Source of the DNA: CAYRTD01 sp964426915
Lineage (GTDB): Bacteria; Bacteroidota; Bacteroidia; Bacteroidales; GCA-2748055
DNA length: 40,584 bases
Reading direction: 5' to 3'
Assembly (NCBI GenBank): GCA_964426915.1
Contig: CAYRTD010000019.1
Span: 1 to 40,584 of the forward strand
In this document: piece by piece, positions 1-7,792 of the stretch
How the letters are laid out: each line of letters opens with the position of its first letter
Position numbering within the stretch: position 1 is the stretch's first letter
Made by a program: the position numbers and the translations under genes
The notes under the pieces: model-generated
Databases searched by the model: none
What the model saw: the letters and a program-made list of their open reading frames with translations, nothing else
Told to the model about the DNA's origin: nothing

Positions 1-331
1 GAGGATTTAAAATTTTTGCAGCAACGCAGATATTGGACATTATGGACAGACACTAAGTAAAGTCTCGAATTTTGCTAGTTTAGTTTGTGGAATATTTTCC
101 ACGATTATTGGTATTTATTACCCATTGCCATGATTCATTTATCTTTAATCCTTTGTGCTTTTAGAAATAGTTTCTGATTCCTTTTGATAGCCGAATACTC
201 TTGCTTATGAAGTAATTTTATCAGATTACCTATCTGTGATAAGTGCAGAAGATGAAAGAAATAATAACCAAGAGGAATTAACTGGCATAATATTCTCATT
301 TCACTGGTTAAATGATGAAATAATATTTATT
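1..331. other. Intergenic stretch at the left edge
   Basis: No credible gene is visible before the first membrane protein. The only recognisable item is the end of a dispersed repeat at about 27-55. The remainder is AT-rich sequence without a hairpin or RNA gene that I can identify. An open frame reaches back to 236, but its first 32 codons look unlike a protein start and lie before a better Met at 332. Confidence 0.5.
27..55 (+). repeat. Right end of dispersed repeat family (copy 1)
   Basis: This 29-base sequence matches 16484-16512 at all but one position (GATATTGG against GATATCGG). The core GGACATTATGGACA recurs at 1407-1420 and 33110-33123. Only the right end of the element is present here. 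It is probably a decayed or partial copy of a small non-coding repeat. Confidence 0.65.
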
Positions 332-724
332 ATGGATGCTTTAAGTTTACTATACTTAATTGGAATTTCTTTATTGATTACTCTTGCCTTCACTTATCTC
401 TTTCGAGTCCGCGGTCCATGGGGAACCTTCTGGACTTTTTTTCTGGTAATCCTGCTTGCGGTTCTGGCAGCTGATATCTGGATTGAACCCATGGGACCTT
501 ATTACCGGGATGTTTACTGGTTGCCACCTCTTATTGTCGGAATATTACTTGCACTTATACTTGCAGCGGCAAGTCCTGGAAAATACGACCGGAAACAAGT
601 AGATCAGGCTGGAGAAGAATATCAAGGCGACAAAGTCGCTTTTATAGCCCTCGGTGTATTTTTCTGGTTCCTTCTGATTCTCTTAGTGGCTCTGGTGGCT
701 TCCGGCTTGATAATCGCACTGTAG
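332..724 (+). CDS. Small integral membrane protein, unknown function
   Basis: This is a 130-residue protein if translation starts at the ATG at 332 (MDALSLLYLIGIS). The frame is open back to 236, but the earlier residues are polar and only the later Met leads directly into a transmembrane segment, so 332 is preferred. Hydrophobic segments are seen near residues 4-24, 34-50, 66-84 and 105-130. A short charged loop around residues 85-102 (GKYDRKQVDQAGEEY) lies between the last two. I do not recognise a family. It stands alone, with no neighbour closer than 300 bases, and the codon use looks normal. It is called coding because of its length and clean membrane topology. Confidence 0.6.
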   Translation: MDALSLLYLIGISLLITLAFTYLFRVRGPWGTFWTFFLVILLAVLAADIWIEPMGPYYRDVYWLPPLIVGILLALILAAASPGKYDRKQVDQAGEEYQGDKVAFIALGVFFWFLLILLVALVASGLIIAL

Positions 725-1042
725 CACATTGGATTAGCTTTAGCGAATTTATGAAAAAGTAAATTTAGGATAATGCTAAACTGTCGGTAATGTGTTAATA
801 ATTAAGAAAATAACATTTGAAAAACATCGATTTCTTTTAGAGTAACGATCGGAAGATCTTGATAGTTGTGGTCTTTTTTTCAATGGATTTAATGTAGAAC
901 TTATGTTTTCAATAAAAGACTTTTAACCTTATTCGTTAAAAAATATGGGGTAAGCGATTTTATAGAAGAGTTTCAGTCAACAAAACTTCGGAAATATGAC
1001 ATCTTTTGTTCAACCATGTTTTTTTTATTCGTTCTACTTTAA
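725..1042. other. Intergenic, nothing recognised
   Basis: About 320 bases between two small membrane protein genes facing each other. The sequence is AT-rich. I see no stable hairpin followed by a T run, no RNA gene and no repeat copy here. Confidence 0.5.
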
Positions 1043-1264
1043 TTATTCTTCTTTTTCTTTCTTTTTCTTTTTTGATTTTCTCCAGTAAAGGTAAAAAACC
1101 AGCATAAGAACCGGAACTATAATATAGATCAGGATATTTATGAGATTGATTTCAACGGGTTCATCACCTGTTGGATAGTGAGTAGGTAACTGACCGAAGG
1201 TAAAACTAATCCCCATGGAGAACAAAACCGACAGGAGGATACATTTATAAATTATGTGTCGCAT
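1043..1264 (-). CDS. Small secreted/anchored membrane protein with poly-Lys tail
   Basis: This is a 73-residue protein with an N-terminal signal sequence (about residues 1-24, ending SFTFGQ). A short proline-rich stretch follows, then one transmembrane helix (about 41-60, INILIYIIVPVLMLVFYLYW). The cytoplasmic tail is nearly all Lys and Glu (RKSKKKKKEKEE). The predicted topology is N-terminus outside after cleavage and C-terminus inside. Short proteins of this shape are common in Bacteroidota and mostly uncharacterised; I know no function. No operon partner is visible. The low-complexity tail is encoded by a repetitive ctttttctttcttttt tract at 1050-1072, which could be prone to slippage. Confidence 0.6.
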   Translation of the reverse strand: MRHIIYKCILLSVLFSMGISFTFGQLPTHYPTGDEPVEINLINILIYIIVPVLMLVFYLYWRKSKKKKKEKEE

Positions 1265-1405
1265 GGCTTATTCTTTTTCTTATTTAAGCAATTTTCGGGG
1301 ATAATTGTTCGAATACATTTTTTTTTCTTTGATAGGTAGGCAGATAATGGGTCACGCCTGAGAAAGATTTTGGTGGACTTCGAATCTTTGCAACAATACA
1401 AGTTC

Positions 1406-1420
1406 CGGACATTATGGACA
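1406..1420 (+). repeat. Core of dispersed repeat end (partial copy)
   Basis: CGGACATTATGGACA is shared exactly with 16492-16506 and 33109-33123. The flanks (caagttc before, aattcatt after) have diverged, so this is a fragment of the same family. Confidence 0.55.
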
Positions 1421-1430
1421 AATTCATTGC

Positions 1431-1470
1431 TTTATTGAGGCTGTCTAACATGTAAGACAGTCTCAATAAA
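1431..1470. repeat. 16-bp inverted repeat hairpin
   Basis: TTTATTGAGGCTGTCT (1431-1446) pairs with AGACAGTCTCAATAAA (1455-1470), with one G-T pair and an 8-base loop. It lacks a T run longer than three, so it is not a typical intrinsic terminator. The half-sequence GAGGCTGTCT also occurs at 40532-40541 at the other end of the window. It may be a footprint of an IS terminal repeat or a folded repeat unit. Confidence 0.6.
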
Positions 1471-1843
1471 CTCGAGTATCTGATTCAGAAAGTCCACTAT
1501 CTGCGTTATGCTCACTTGCTAAATGCTCATTTGCCTTTGTGGACTCCGCATGTCCCCGCCTCGTGAGCCTTGCAATCGAATGTTAGTTTCGCTGAGAAAC
1601 TGGCGATTCGGTTTTGAACCAAACTCTATTAAATCATCACCAGAAGGTTTCGGATCATCTGCCTGAAGTTAAATACATGGCCAAATTCAATATTCCCTTT
1701 CAATCGTAATATCCAGATTCCGGGTTCTGTGAAAGCTTCAATGTCCCATTTTCTCAAATTAATTCCAACAAGTAATCAAATAGTTACTGAAAAAGGAACA
1801 TCTTGAATTTATTTCTGAGAGATTCCTTTTCTTCTTTCTAATT

Positions 1844-2803
1844 TCAGGCTTTTCCCGGATACTTAAAGAGGGGATTGGTGTTCAATCCTCTTTGTTTGAC
1901 TTTCAGGATCTCTTCTTCATTCATAGGTTTGAAATCTACTGCAAGCTTCAGAGCCAGAGCAAACAGATTTTCATTTCCCGGAGGAATAGCAGAAGTTACC
2001 GGATGTGAAAGAGTGAAACGGAGACCCATATTTGCCTCATCAGGATCCAGGGGCTGGTACCAGACTTTTTCCACGTCCCTTTCCACACCTTCCGGCCATG
2101 GACGCCAGGCCATAGCTTTAAGGGCAAGAATTCCCATTTCTTTTTCTTTGGCAGTTTCCATTACTTGAGGGCCAAAATTTCCGGCATACCAGGTAGCAAA
2201 ATTGAAAGGGAAAAGAATGGTGTCAAAATCAAACCTGTCCATCAGGGCCATTGCTGCTTCAACCGAGTGAGCGGAAAACCCCAGGTAGCGCACTTTCCCC
2301 TCTGCTTTTGCTTCCTTAAATGTTTCTATTGCGCCGTCTTTGCTGAATATTGTGTCAACATCTTTTAAGCTTTTGACTGCATGTAATTGATATAGGTCAA
2401 AATAATCAGTTTGAAGATTTTCAAGAGATTGATCCAGCTCTTTGCGGGCTCCTTCTTTCATTCTTTCCTGGGTCTTACAGGCTAGAAAAACATCTTTCCG
2501 GTAGGGTTTAAGTGCGGGTCCCAGCTTTATCTCAGCATCACCGTAAGTAGGTGCCACGTCAAAATAGTTTACCCCATATTCAATTGCCTGGTCTACTCTT
2601 GCCGAAGACTCAGCAGGAGTGGCATTCTTCACAACAATTCCTCCAAAACCTATAGTTGAAAGCATTTCTCCGGTTTTTCCGAGTGATCTTTTTTCGATTT
2701 TCCCTTTAGCGATTTCCCGGCTAAGAGAAAAGAGTTCTGCCGGAAACATGGTTAAGGCGGGTAGTGTGATTGCTGAAAGATTCAGAAATTTGCGTCTTTT
2801 CAT
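1844..2803 (-). CDS. Aldo/keto reductase with Tat-type signal
   Basis: A 319-residue NADP-type aldo/keto reductase. The AKR catalytic tetrad is readable: Asp82 and Tyr87 (NYFDVAPTYGDAE), Lys110 (ACKTQ) and His141 (LYQLH). The C-terminal half keeps the TIM-barrel pattern. The N-terminus MKRRKFLNLSAITLPALTMF has the twin-arginine motif (RRKFL) followed by a hydrophobic stretch, so export by Tat in folded, cofactor-loaded form is likely. This group of exported AKRs is common in Bacteroidota and Planctomycetes; substrates are mostly unknown. It is monocistronic in appearance, with the leu operon 285 bases upstream on the same strand. The length is normal and no key residue is missing. The specific substrate cannot be predicted. 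Confidence 0.9.
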   Translation of the reverse strand: MKRRKFLNLSAITLPALTMFPAELFSLSREIAKGKIEKRSLGKTGEMLSTIGFGGIVVKNATPAESSARVDQAIEYGVNYFDVAPTYGDAEIKLGPALKPYRKDVFLACKTQERMKEGARKELDQSLENLQTDYFDLYQLHAVKSLKDVDTIFSKDGAIETFKEAKAEGKVRYLGFSAHSVEAAMALMDRFDFDTILFPFNFATWYAGNFGPQVMETAKEKEMGILALKAMAWRPWPEGVERDVEKVWYQPLDPDEANMGLRFTLSHPVTSAIPPGNENLFALALKLAVDFKPMNEEEILKVKQRGLNTNPLFKYPGKA

Positions 2804-2900
2804 GATGTATGGTTTTCTTTTCTAAGTGATCACAAGTTAATAAAAAATGAGAGAAGAGTCAATAGAAGGGATAAATAGATAGGAAGATTGGTATTCTTTT

Positions 2901-2934
2901 TCAGACCCTAAGGGTCCGGACCCTTAGGGTCTGA
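2901..2934. repeat. 34-bp perfect palindrome
   Basis: The sequence from 2901 to 2934 equals its own reverse complement over all 34 bases. Each arm is itself almost palindromic, GACCCTAAGGGTC and GACCCTTAGGGTC joined by CG. It lies between leuB and the aldo/keto reductase gene. A related unit, ACCCTTAGGGTCT, recurs at 3019-3031. It may be a dispersed palindromic repeat, an mRNA-stabilising hairpin or a terminator without a T run. Confidence 0.85.
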
Positions 2935-3018
2935 CCTCCCTGAGAGAATCCTGCCGGTAATAATAAATTACAACAAATCAGCAGTATAAGCCCCATGTAA
3001 TATGTATCAGATAAGACA

Positions 3019-3031
3019 ACCCTTAGGGTCT
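3019..3031. repeat. Second ACCCTTAGGGT unit
   Basis: ACCCTTAGGGTCT repeats the arm of the palindrome about 90 bases away, just downstream of the leuB stop. It is followed by an A run, that is, a T run on the minus strand on the wrong side for a leuB terminator. It supports a dispersed repeat origin of the motif. Confidence 0.6.
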
Positions 3032-3088
3032 AACAAAAAAAATGCCATTATCATATCAAGAGCCCCGGCAATTTTTTGTAATGACTGC

Positions 3089-4147
3089 CTAAATGTTTTC
3101 CGCCAGCCAATCACCGACTTCTGAAGTTTTATATGCCCTATCCCTGGCTATGTCTTCTGTCATAATGCCTGAATCCATTGATCTGTCCACAACAGCCCTT
3201 ATGGCCTGCGCTTCTTCCTGAAGATCAAGTCCAACTTCCAGCAACATGGCAGCAGACAATACCGTAGCTAACGGATTCGCCAGGTCTTTCCCCGCAGCCT
3301 GGGGATAAGATCCGTGAATAGGTTCAAATACAGAGGTATGCAAACCAATGGAAGCTGAAGGCAGAAGGCCCAGAGAACCTGTAATAACACTTGCCTCATC
3401 CGAGAGAATATCCCCAAACATGTTTTCGGTTACCATAACATCGAATTTCTTCGGCCATTGTATGATCTGCATGGCTGCATTATCAACAAACATATAGTCA
3501 ACCGCAATATCATTATAAGCAGGAGTCATTTCCTGTACTGTTTCTCTCCATAAACGTGAAGTGGCAAGTACATTTGCCTTATCCACAACAGTAAGTCTTT
3601 TATTTCTTTTTCCTGCATATTCAAAAGCCAGCTTTACGATACGCTGAATTTCCCCGCGACTGTAAATGCTTGTGTCATATGCCTTATTACCATCTTCAGA
3701 TCTTCCACTGGGTTCTCCGAAATAGATTCCTCCAGTTAATTCTCTTATGACAACAAAATCGGCATCCTCAACCAGGTCCCTGCGCAAAGGTGACTTGTGG
3801 ATCAGCGATTTAAAAGTGGTTACGGGACGTATGTTTGCATATAATCCAAGTTTTTTACGCATAGACAGAAGCCCCTGTTCCGGCCTTATTTTGGCTTTAG
3901 GGTCATTATCATATTTCGGATCACCGATGGCACCAAATAACACCGCATCGGAATCCATGCAAAGCCTGAAAGTCTCATCAGGAAAGGGATTGCCTGTCTG
4001 ATCAATTGCTGTTGCTCCTACAGGAGCCTCTGTAAATTCAAACTGGTGATTAAATTTTTTTCCGATTGCTTTCAGAACCTTGATTGCCTGTTCAATAATT
4101 TCCGGTCCAATTCCGTCTCCGGGCAAAACTGCGATTTTGTAGGTCAT
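3089..4147 (-). CDS. leuB: 3-isopropylmalate dehydrogenase
   Basis: This 352-residue enzyme oxidatively decarboxylates 3-isopropylmalate to 2-oxoisocaproate with NAD+, the third step of leucine synthesis, in the cytoplasm. It has the isocitrate/isopropylmalate dehydrogenase fold: GDGIGPEII near residue 9, the RELTGGIYFGEP substrate loop, and the metal-binding block (TENMFGDILSDEAS). It also carries the NAD-binding signature (EPIHGSYPQAAGKDLANPLA). Length is typical. The start Met is followed by the conserved TYKIAVLPGDGIGPE, so the start is secure. It is the last gene of the leuC-leuD-leuA-leuB operon, 17 bases after the synthase gene. No intrinsic terminator with a T run was found behind it; the palindromes at 2901-3031 follow. 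Confidence 0.97.
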   Translation of the reverse strand: MTYKIAVLPGDGIGPEIIEQAIKVLKAIGKKFNHQFEFTEAPVGATAIDQTGNPFPDETFRLCMDSDAVLFGAIGDPKYDNDPKAKIRPEQGLLSMRKKLGLYANIRPVTTFKSLIHKSPLRRDLVEDADFVVIRELTGGIYFGEPSGRSEDGNKAYDTSIYSRGEIQRIVKLAFEYAGKRNKRLTVVDKANVLATSRLWRETVQEMTPAYNDIAVDYMFVDNAAMQIIQWPKKFDVMVTENMFGDILSDEASVITGSLGLLPSASIGLHTSVFEPIHGSYPQAAGKDLANPLATVLSAAMLLEVGLDLQEEAQAIRAVVDRSMDSGIMTEDIARDRAYKTSEVGDWLAENI

Positions 4148-4164
4148 TTTTTTTTATTGGTTTA

Positions 4165-5697
4165 TTATAGTTTATTTCCCTGGTCCATTTCTTCAATTAT
4201 ATTCAACATCCGTAATGTGCCTTTTATAGCTGCAATGGTCTGATCGGAATCCAGTCCCCGGGTTTTAAAAGTTTTCCCCTTGTAGTCCCAGGTGATCATG
4301 CATTCTACGAGGGCGTCGGTCCGTCCCCCGGGAGGAATGGTCACAAAATAATCCTTAAGGACCGGATGACTTTTACCAAGCTGATCATATATTCTCCAGA
4401 GAGCTTTCATAAAAGCATCGTATTGACCGTCACCGGAAGCTGTTTGCTGATATATTTTCGAATTTATCTCTATGCTTAATGTGGCCATAGATCTTAATCC
4501 TGCCGCAACAGAAAGGGAATAATTCCTGATTTTGATCCTTTGGGCGACCTTCTCACTGCGAAGTACATCGGAGATAATATAAGGAAGATCTTCTTTCGTC
4601 ACGGTTTCTTTTTTATCTCCAAGTTCAATCACCCTCTTAGTGATCAACTTCATTTCATTCTTGTTCAACTCAATTCCCAATTCCTCCAGATTCTTAAAGA
4701 TGCTTGCTTTGCCAGACATTTTCCCCAGAGCATACTGACGCTTCCGTCCAAACCTCTCGGGTAAAAGATCGTTAAAATACAAATTGTCTTTATTGTCTCC
4801 GTCCGCGTGAATGCCGCTTGTCTGTGTAAATACGTTTTCACCTATCAGAGGTTTGTTGGCTGGTATGCGTATGCCTGAAAATGATTCGAGAAATTTACTT
4901 ACTTTGTAAAGGTTCTTTTCATTGATGGATAATTCATACTTAAGATGATCCTGTACAATTCCGATCACACTTGAAAGTGGAACATTTCCTGCTCTCTCAC
5001 CAAGTCCGTTAAGGGTAGTATGAATGCCGGAAATGCCGGCTCTTAAGGCTGAAAAAACATTGGCCGTAGCCAAATCATAATCATTGTGCGCGTGATAATC
5101 AAAATTAAGATCCGGATAACGATCCCTCATATCTTTGCAGAAATCCAGTGTTTCCTCGTGGTTTAAAATTCCCAGGGTATCCGGCAGCATGAAATGATCT
5201 ATATTTTCATGCCGGAGATTATCGAGCATCTGATAAACATATTCCGGTGAATTCCGCATTCCGTTCGACCAGTCCTCGAAATACAAGTTTGCCCGCATAT
5301 TCATTTTATGCGCGTTTTCCAGAACAAACTTTATATCAGATATATGTTCTTCAGGTGTCTTCTTCAATTGCAGACGGCAATGTTTTAACGAACCCTTTGT
5401 AAGTAAATTGATCACCTTACCACCAGCTTCACTTATCCACTGAAGGGATTCGCATTTATCTACAAACCCGAGTACTTCCACTCTTTCAAGAAAACCATGT
5501 TCCCTTGCCCAGTCGAAAATCGCCTTTGCTCCCTCAAATTCCCCCTGAGAAACACGGGCTGAAGCAACCTCTAAACGATCAATATTAAGGTCTTCCAGAA
5601 GAAGTTTGGCAATATTCAATTTTTCAGTGGCAGTAAAAGAAACTCCGGAAGTTTGTTCGCCATCCCGGAGGGTGGTATCCATGATACTAACTTTCAT
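4165..5697 (-). CDS. 2-isopropylmalate synthase family (LeuA-type, possible citramalate synthase)
   Basis: This is an acyl-CoA:2-oxoacid aldol transferase. It has a DRE-TIM barrel (about 1-270: DTTLRDGEQTSG near the N-terminus, HAHNDYDLA metal-binding motif, NGLGERAGN) and a C-terminal LeuA dimer regulatory domain (about 375-500, with SGDGQYDAF and PPGGRTDA). The frame is open to 5727 (20 bases inside leuD), but the Met at 5697 gives MKVSIMDTTLRDGEQ, the usual start of this group, and leaves a 10-base gap after leuD, so it is chosen (510 aa). The sequence matches the Bacteroidota subgroup that sits between leuD and leuB, which in Bacteroides coexists with a second, classical LeuA. Here no second copy is in the window. 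It may act as the leucine-pathway synthase or make citramalate; sequence alone does not settle this. It is part of the leu operon. Confidence 0.88.
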   Translation of the reverse strand: MKVSIMDTTLRDGEQTSGVSFTATEKLNIAKLLLEDLNIDRLEVASARVSQGEFEGAKAIFDWAREHGFLERVEVLGFVDKCESLQWISEAGGKVINLLTKGSLKHCRLQLKKTPEEHISDIKFVLENAHKMNMRANLYFEDWSNGMRNSPEYVYQMLDNLRHENIDHFMLPDTLGILNHEETLDFCKDMRDRYPDLNFDYHAHNDYDLATANVFSALRAGISGIHTTLNGLGERAGNVPLSSVIGIVQDHLKYELSINEKNLYKVSKFLESFSGIRIPANKPLIGENVFTQTSGIHADGDNKDNLYFNDLLPERFGRKRQYALGKMSGKASIFKNLEELGIELNKNEMKLITKRVIELGDKKETVTKEDLPYIISDVLRSEKVAQRIKIRNYSLSVAAGLRSMATLSIEINSKIYQQTASGDGQYDAFMKALWRIYDQLGKSHPVLKDYFVTIPPGGRTDALVECMITWDYKGKTFKTRGLDSDQTIAAIKGTLRMLNIIEEMDQGNKL

Positions 5698-5707
5698 AAA
5701 ACTTGCT

Positions 5708-6301
5708 TTAAGTTCGACTCTTCTCAAATTCTATTATTTTGTCTTTCAGGTTAAGAAGATAATCAATATCGTCATAACCATTAATCAGGCATTCTTTTTT
5801 ATAGGCATTTATGTCAAAACTTTCCTGCTCACCTGTTGAAAGTATGGTAATGAGTTGTTTTTCAAGATCTACGTTTAGTTTTACTGAAGGATCCTTTTCT
5901 ACTTCAATAAAAATTTTTGAAAGAAATTCGTCTGATATCTGAACCGGCAGAAGTCCGTTGTTCAAAGCATTGTTTTTAAAGATATCTGCGAAAAAACTCG
6001 AAACTACTACCTTGAAACCATAATCGTAAATTGCCCATGCTGCATGCTCACGGCTTGATCCGCTACCAAAGTTTTTACCTCCAACAAGTATCTCTCCGCT
6101 ATATCTCTCATCATTTAACGGAAAGTCTTTTCTGGGTTGATTATCCTTATCATATCGCCAATCCCTGAAAAGATTTTCTCCAAAACCTTCCCTTGTGGTG
6201 GACTTTAAAAAACGTGCGGGAATGATTTGGTCGGTGTCGACATTTTCAACAGGCAGGGGTACTATCGTTGATGTTATATTTGTGAATTTTTTTAAAGGCA
6301 T
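5708..6301 (-). CDS. leuD: 3-isopropylmalate dehydratase small subunit
   Basis: A 197-residue small (swivelling-domain) subunit that pairs with LeuC to isomerise 2-isopropylmalate to 3-isopropylmalate. Conserved features are VDTDQIIPARFLK near residue 20, the active-site loop NFGSGSSREHAAWAI near residue 78, and the swivel-domain core KVVVSSFFADIF. The length is that of the usual bacterial LeuD. It lies 72 bases after leuC and 10 bases before the preferred start of the synthase gene, so co-transcription is near certain. Nothing odd is seen. Confidence 0.97.
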   Translation of the reverse strand: MPLKKFTNITSTIVPLPVENVDTDQIIPARFLKSTTREGFGENLFRDWRYDKDNQPRKDFPLNDERYSGEILVGGKNFGSGSSREHAAWAIYDYGFKVVVSSFFADIFKNNALNNGLLPVQISDEFLSKIFIEVEKDPSVKLNVDLEKQLITILSTGEQESFDINAYKKECLINGYDDIDYLLNLKDKIIEFEKSRT

Positions 6302-6373
6302 TTTTTGTAAATTTTTGAGTTTTCCCGACGGAATATGATTTCAATTAATTGTCTTCTTGATTTTAAAGAATTG

Positions 6374-7792
6374 CTAAATAGAAGTCGCCTCAGGTATGAG
6401 TGTCCTCGGATCGGTGATTTTACCCGTAATAGCAACAGCAGCGGCTGTCAGAGGACTTGCCAGCATTGTTCTGGCCCCCGGCCCCTGACGTCCCTCGAAA
6501 TTTCTGTTTGAAGTGGAAACAGCAAGTTTGCCTTCAGGAATTTTATCATCATTCATAGCAAGACAGGCTGAACATCCGGGTTGCCTGAGTTCAAATCCTG
6601 CTTCCTGAAGTATTTCGGTTATGCCTTCTTCAATGGCCTGTTTTTCAACTTGTTTTGAGCCAGGGACTATCCATGCGGTAATGTTGTCAGCCTTTTTCCG
6701 TCCTTTGACAAATTTGGCGACCTCTCTCAGATCCTCAATTCTTCCGTTGGTGCAACTCCCCACAAATACATAATCTATTTCTTCTCCGAGTACTTCTTTG
6801 CCGGCCTTGAGACCCATATACTTTAACGATTTCTGAAAACTCGAAAGAGCACTTTTTTCAATCTCATTTTCAAAGGGAATGTGGTCATTCACTTTCATTC
6901 CCATACCGGGATTTGTGCCATACGTGATCATAGGCTCAATGTCCGCAGCCTCAAATGTATATTCTTTATCGAATACGGCATCAACGTCGCTTTTCAAAGC
7001 TTTCCATTTTTTGACAGCCTCATCAAAATCTTTTCCTTTAGGAGAAAATTCACGTCCCTTCAGGTATTCAAAAGTAATGTCGTCGGGAGCTATTAACCCG
7101 CCTCTCGCACCACTTTCAATGCTCATATTGCATATTGTCATTCTGCCTTCCATGGAAAGACTGCGGATCGCAGAACCTGAATATTCTATAAAATATCCCG
7201 TACCACCACTGGCCGATATTTTCGAAATAATATAAAGGATCACATCTTTGGCTGTTACTCCCTCATGTAATTCACCTTCAACATTAATAAGCATTTTTTT
7301 TGGCTTCGGCTGAAGTATGCACTGGGAAGCAAGCACCATTTCAACTTCACTTGTTCCAATTCCGAATGCAACACTGCCAAATGCACCATGTGTAGAAGTA
7401 TGACTGTCGCCACATACTATCGTCATCCCGGGTTGGGTAATCCCGAGTTCGGGACCGATAACATGGACAATTCCCTGATAGGGATGATTCAATCCGTAAA
7501 GTGTAATGTTATGTTTCTCACAATTTTCAGATAATTTATTCACCTGAAATCTTGAGAGGGAATCCTTTATGGGCAAATGCTGATCTACAGTAGGGACATT
7601 ATGATCGGGAGTGGCTACAGTTTTCTTTGGTCTAAAGACTTTTATTCCGCGATTATCAATTCCTGCGAATGCCTGCGGACTTGTAACTTCATGGATCAGA
7701 TGCCTGTCGATATATAATACACTGGGACCTCCTTTTATTTCATCAACAACATGTGTGTCCCATATCTTGTCAAACAATGTTCTTCCTGCCAA
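6374..7792 (-). CDS. leuC: 3-isopropylmalate dehydratase large subunit
   Basis: A 472-residue aconitase-family subunit carrying the [4Fe-4S] cluster of isopropylmalate isomerase. Cluster cysteines are visible in VGSCTNGRIEDL and in CSACLAMN. Other signatures are CGDSHTSTHGAFGSVAFGIGTSE and the C-terminal TSNRNFEGRQGPGARTMLASP. The start MAGRTLFDKIWDTHVV is the standard LeuC start. It is the first gene of the leu operon; the promoter must lie in the 514-base gap upstream. The length is normal, and no second aconitase-like domain is fused. It works only together with LeuD. Confidence 0.97.
   Translation of the reverse strand: MAGRTLFDKIWDTHVVDEIKGGPSVLYIDRHLIHEVTSPQAFAGIDNRGIKVFRPKKTVATPDHNVPTVDQHLPIKDSLSRFQVNKLSENCEKHNITLYGLNHPYQGIVHVIGPELGITQPGMTIVCGDSHTSTHGAFGSVAFGIGTSEVEMVLASQCILQPKPKKMLINVEGELHEGVTAKDVILYIISKISASGGTGYFIEYSGSAIRSLSMEGRMTICNMSIESGARGGLIAPDDITFEYLKGREFSPKGKDFDEAVKKWKALKSDVDAVFDKEYTFEAADIEPMITYGTNPGMGMKVNDHIPFENEIEKSALSSFQKSLKYMGLKAGKEVLGEEIDYVFVGSCTNGRIEDLREVAKFVKGRKKADNITAWIVPGSKQVEKQAIEEGITEILQEAGFELRQPGCSACLAMNDDKIPEGKLAVSTSNRNFEGRQGPGARTMLASPLTAAAVAITGKITDPRTLIPEATSI

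Larger units (their letters stand above)
1265..1843. other. Repeat-rich intergenic stretch
   Basis: This gap holds a partial dispersed repeat end (1406-1420), a 16-bp hairpin (1431-1470) and a loose inverted repeat AGTCCAC...GTGGACT (1491-1497 and 1539-1545). A 60-codon open frame on the minus strand (1284-1466) runs across the repeat and hairpin, so I treat it as chance. The rest (1560-1843) shows no feature I recognise. Confidence 0.5.

Noticed and set aside
1284..1466. 60-codon minus-strand open frame
   Set aside because: It overlaps a repeat fragment and a hairpin and has no protein-like pattern.
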